Of a stretch of 44,767 bases of DNA, positions 42,616 to 44,767 are shown piece after piece. Below the pieces are notes generated by a model that saw only the letters and a program-made list of their open reading frames with translations, was not told the origin of the DNA and made no database searches. The stretch covers positions 1-44,767 of the forward strand of contig CASFAQ010000004.1 in assembly GCA_949292725.1 (NCBI GenBank), written 5' to 3'. This DNA comes from an uncultured Eubacteriales bacterium (GTDB lineage Bacteria > Bacillota > Clostridia > Lachnospirales > Lachnospiraceae). The translations under genes and the position numbers were made by a program. Position 1 is the first letter of the stretch. Each line of letters starts with the position of its first letter.

Positions 42616-43320
42616 TTAAACGGTTATAACGGTTCCTTTTGACCGTCCCGTTACTGCGTTAACTATACTGTCTTTCTCATCAAGCCCGAATATAAGCATC
42701 GGCATATTATTCTCCATACATAAAACGGACGCCGCAAGGTCTATAACTCCGAGCTTTCCGTCAACAATCTCAGCAAATGACAGCGTATCATATCTGACCG
42801 CATCCGGATTGGTCTTCGGGTCCGAATCATATACTCCGTCAACCGCCTTTGCTGCAAGAATGACGTCCGCCTCTATCTCGATTGCACGAAGGGCTGTTGC
42901 TGTATCCGTTGAGAAATACGGATGTCCCGTACCTCCGGCGAAGAACACGACCCTACCCTCATTAAACGCCTGCATTACTCCGTCTTTTGAAAACAGCGTT
43001 GTGAACGACCCGCATTCAAAAGGCGTCATAATAACCGTATTGACTCCCACGCTTCTTAATATCTCAGACATGTATATGCAATTCATAACCGTGGCAAGCA
43101 TTCCTATCTGGTCAGCCTTAGTACGGTCAATATTCTCACTGGTTCTTCCTCTCCAGAAATTACCGCCTCCGATAACGATGGCAACCTCAGTATGATTATC
43201 AACTATCTCTTTAATCTGCAATGCAGTATTCTTACATGTTGCTTCATCAAACCCTGATTTTTTATCACCTGAAAGGGCTTCCCCGCTCAGTTTTAAAAGA
43301 ACTCTTTTATATGCAGCCAT
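42616..43320 (-). CDS. pyrH: Uridylate kinase
   Basis: The 234-residue amino-acid-kinase-fold enzyme phosphorylates UMP to UDP. Motifs: RVLLKLSGEALSGDK, AIVIGGGNFWRGR, DQIGMLATVMNC, FFAGGTGHPYFSTDTATALRA, and AKAVDGVYDSDPKTNPDAVRY. ATG 43320 lies six bases after GGAGG; a longer frame to 43347 has no support. It is the first gene of the eight-gene operon that runs to polC, with a promoter at 43363-43391. Confidence 0.96.
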   Translation of the reverse strand: MAAYKRVLLKLSGEALSGDKKSGFDEATCKNTALQIKEIVDNHTEVAIVIGGGNFWRGRTSENIDRTKADQIGMLATVMNCIYMSEILRSVGVNTVIMTPFECGSFTTLFSKDGVMQAFNEGRVVFFAGGTGHPYFSTDTATALRAIEIEADVILAAKAVDGVYDSDPKTNPDAVRYDTLSFAEIVDGKLGVIDLAASVLCMENNMPMLIFGLDEKDSIVNAVTGRSKGTVITV

Positions 43321-43362
43321 ACATAACCTCCCCACAACCATTGCCACAAATCCATCCTACAT

Positions 43363-43391
43363 ATTATATACTACCTTCGTATATAACGCAA
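43363..43391 (-). promoter_or_regulatory. Putative promoter of the pyrH-polC operon
   Basis: On the minus strand, TTGCGT (43386-43391) and a perfect TATAAT (43363-43368) are 17 bases apart. The start near 43356 lies about 36 bases before the pyrH ATG. Confidence 0.6.
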
Positions 43392-43426
43392 CATTTTTAT
43401 CCTCAAAAACAGCGTGCCACGAAAAA

Positions 43427-43461
43427 GGGCGCAGGTAAACATTACTACTTGTCCTGCGCCC
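43427..43461 (-). terminator. Intrinsic terminator after the SGNH hydrolase gene
   Basis: A perfect 9-base GC-rich stem (43427-43435 with 43453-43461) and 17-base loop are followed on the minus strand by TTTTTC, 7 bases past the stop codon of the gene at 43468. Confidence 0.85.
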
Positions 43462-43467
43462 GGATTG

Positions 43468-44767
43468 TTATTTGTTCAGAGAATCCTTATATTCATCTGC
43501 ATTGGTATATCCAATGGCATATATTGTGAATTTTTTATTCTCCTGTCCTTCCGCCATCTTTATCTCGAACTCGTGCTCGGCTATCTCATCTTCCTTAAAT
43601 ACGACTCTTACTGTCGCATTATTCCATCCGTCATTCTGGTAACCGTTCATGGTCTCCTTAAGAACTCCGTCAACGTACAGCTCGGCAACACCAAATTCCT
43701 GACTTGAAGTAAGTTTATAGGCTATCATCATATTGCTGCATTTTACCGTCGCCTTAAAGCTCTCACTTCCGGAAGTATGCATCCAGCAGTCAGGGAACCA
43801 TGGAACACCTTCCTTACCTCCCTTTTTATACTGGAATGTAAGCTGCTGTGTATCAACGTCAGAAAAGCTTCCCGGATCAAGTGATACTATGGCTGAGGTA
43901 TCGTCAGGATTAACCGTCGCATCAATCATATTCATACCGGTAAATGATTTGCCATATACAGGCTCTACATCATCTATTATAAGGTCGTCATTGCCGCTCA
44001 CAACAGCCTCGTCCGCGATATAGAATACATTCATCATTGCGTCAGCCATGTATCTGTGTCCCGACACATTAGGGTGCAGTGTATCATCACTAAAGAACCA
44101 CTTCGTAGCGGCACAGTTCTTAGTGTCATTAGGATCTATAACTTCTGACAGACCATTTTTGATGCTGACCATAGGCAGGTTATATTTCTCACCCAGCGGG
44201 ATGTAATATTCCTGTTTGCCGGTATCAAAATTAACTGTGTGTGCAAACATCAATACCACTGCCGTCCCCTGTTCAAGAGCCTGACGGATAATACTTTCCA
44301 TACCCTCGCCCTGAGTGCACTCGTCGTAGTCATTTACGACAAATTCGATACAGAGCATATCAGGATATTTACCGTATTCCATCTGATTGATGATATCATT
44401 CTGATAACGTATCACGCCAAGCGACGACGGTGTTCCGCTCATACCTGCGTTGATGAAATGAACATTGCTTCCATCACCTGCGCCGTAAGCCGCCTTAAAT
44501 TCATTATACGATGTCTCCGCATAGCAGTCAGCATTAGTCGTAACTCCCGTAGCGCCCGCGCCCTCGGTAATAGAGCCTCCGATGTATGCCAGAGTTACGT
44601 CCTGTCCGCTTCTGGCTTTATCTATGACCTTCTTAAGTCTGTCAGTATTGCCTGCCGATATGAAAGTATCGTCTATCATTTTAGAGTAATCAGCTCCGGC
44701 AAACGGCTGAGTAACTATCTTCATATCACTAATGTTTAATGCGGATGATGATGTAAAATCAATACTG
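43468..44767 (-). CDS. SGNH/GDSL-family esterase or acetylesterase, partial at right edge
   Basis: At least 433 residues are visible. An ATG at 44724 lacks a ribosome binding site and the frame stays open to the window edge, so the true start lies beyond it. The SGNH hydrolase domain has block I VTLAYIGGSITEGAGATG (nucleophile Ser), a block II Gly in NAGMSGTPS and a block III Asn in CIEFVVNDYDE. Block V is the DxxH-type DDTLHPNVSGHRY. About 180 residues of a beta-rich domain follow it. Relatives deacetylate plant or envelope polysaccharides. No signal peptide can be seen because the N-terminus is missing. The gene ends at a strong terminator. Confidence 0.82.
   Translation of the reverse strand, partial: SIDFTSSSALNISDMKIVTQPFAGADYSKMIDDTFISAGNTDRLKKVIDKARSGQDVTLAYIGGSITEGAGATGVTTNADCYAETSYNEFKAAYGAGDGSNVHFINAGMSGTPSSLGVIRYQNDIINQMEYGKYPDMLCIEFVVNDYDECTQGEGMESIIRQALEQGTAVVLMFAHTVNFDTGKQEYYIPLGEKYNLPMVSIKNGLSEVIDPNDTKNCAATKWFFSDDTLHPNVSGHRYMADAMMNVFYIADEAVVSGNDDLIIDDVEPVYGKSFTGMNMIDATVNPDDTSAIVSLDPGSFSDVDTQQLTFQYKKGGKEGVPWFPDCWMHTSGSESFKATVKCSNMMIAYKLTSSQEFGVAELYVDGVLKETMNGYQNDGWNNATVRVVFKEDEIAEHEFEIKMAEGQENKKFTIYAIGYTNADEYKDSLNK

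Overview
The window looks like a chromosomal segment of a low-to-mid GC Firmicute, most likely a Lachnospiraceae-type gut Clostridium. Supporting signs are the Gram-positive PolC replicase, Rex, solitary MazF/EndoA behind alr, the rimP-nusA-ylxR-ylxQ-infB-rbfA order, strong GGAGG ribosome binding sites, and an anaerobe-style accessory set (bile salt hydrolase family, Tad/Flp pilus, LarB). The genus is an inference from gene content. I see no insertion sequence, prophage, integrase or CRISPR array.

Layout. 1-4.4 kb: accessory genes, namely a receiver-like protein cut by the left edge, PncC/CinA-C, an AraC regulator, a ZIP metal transporter followed by larB, and a choloylglycine-hydrolase-family enzyme. 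4.46-12.7 kb: a minus-strand Tad/Flp-type pilus operon, transcribed tadA, tadB, tadC, flp pilin, two TadE/F-like pseudopilins, a SAF-domain CpaB-like protein, a secreted protein of about 1000 residues with Ig-like repeats, and a prepilin peptidase. 12.9-16.1 kb: pcrA, a small acidic-tailed membrane protein and rlmH. 16.3-20.1 kb: rex-nnr-alr-mazF, read leftwards from a consensus promoter that overlaps a Rex-like operator. 20.2-22.2 kb: a divergent ABC-F ATPase.

22.2-31.3 kb: the large translation/transcription operon rimP-nusA-ylxR-ylxQ-infB-rbfA-nrnA-truB-ribF plus a terminal acyltransferase. It is preceded by a promoter and a terminator-like hairpin in its leader. 31.3-31.5 kb: a divergent tRNA-Glu(CTC) with its own promoter and terminator. 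31.5-32.5 kb: a MarR-CBS regulator whose -10 box is overlapped by a perfect palindrome. 32.5-43.4 kb: the second large operon, pyrH-frr-uppS-cdsA-dxr-rseP-ispG-polC, covering UMP kinase, ribosome recycling, lipid carrier and phospholipid precursors, the MEP isoprenoid pathway, membrane proteolysis and DNA replication. 43.4 kb to the end: an SGNH/GDSL esterase-like protein that stays open through the right edge.

Most interesting for follow-up are: (i) the Tad operon with its embedded Ig-repeat protein and three subunits whose GG sites do not fit the canonical Flp processing motif; (ii) the rimP-nusA leader hairpin and the run of TTG start codons in the operon that encodes IF2; (iii) candidate operators at rex, at the MarR-CBS gene and upstream of the tad operon; (iv) a plus-oriented perfect terminator with no gene in front of it near 16.34 kb. 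No intergenic stretch exceeds 300 bases; the longest are 12695-12956 and 16136-16368, and their contents are listed.
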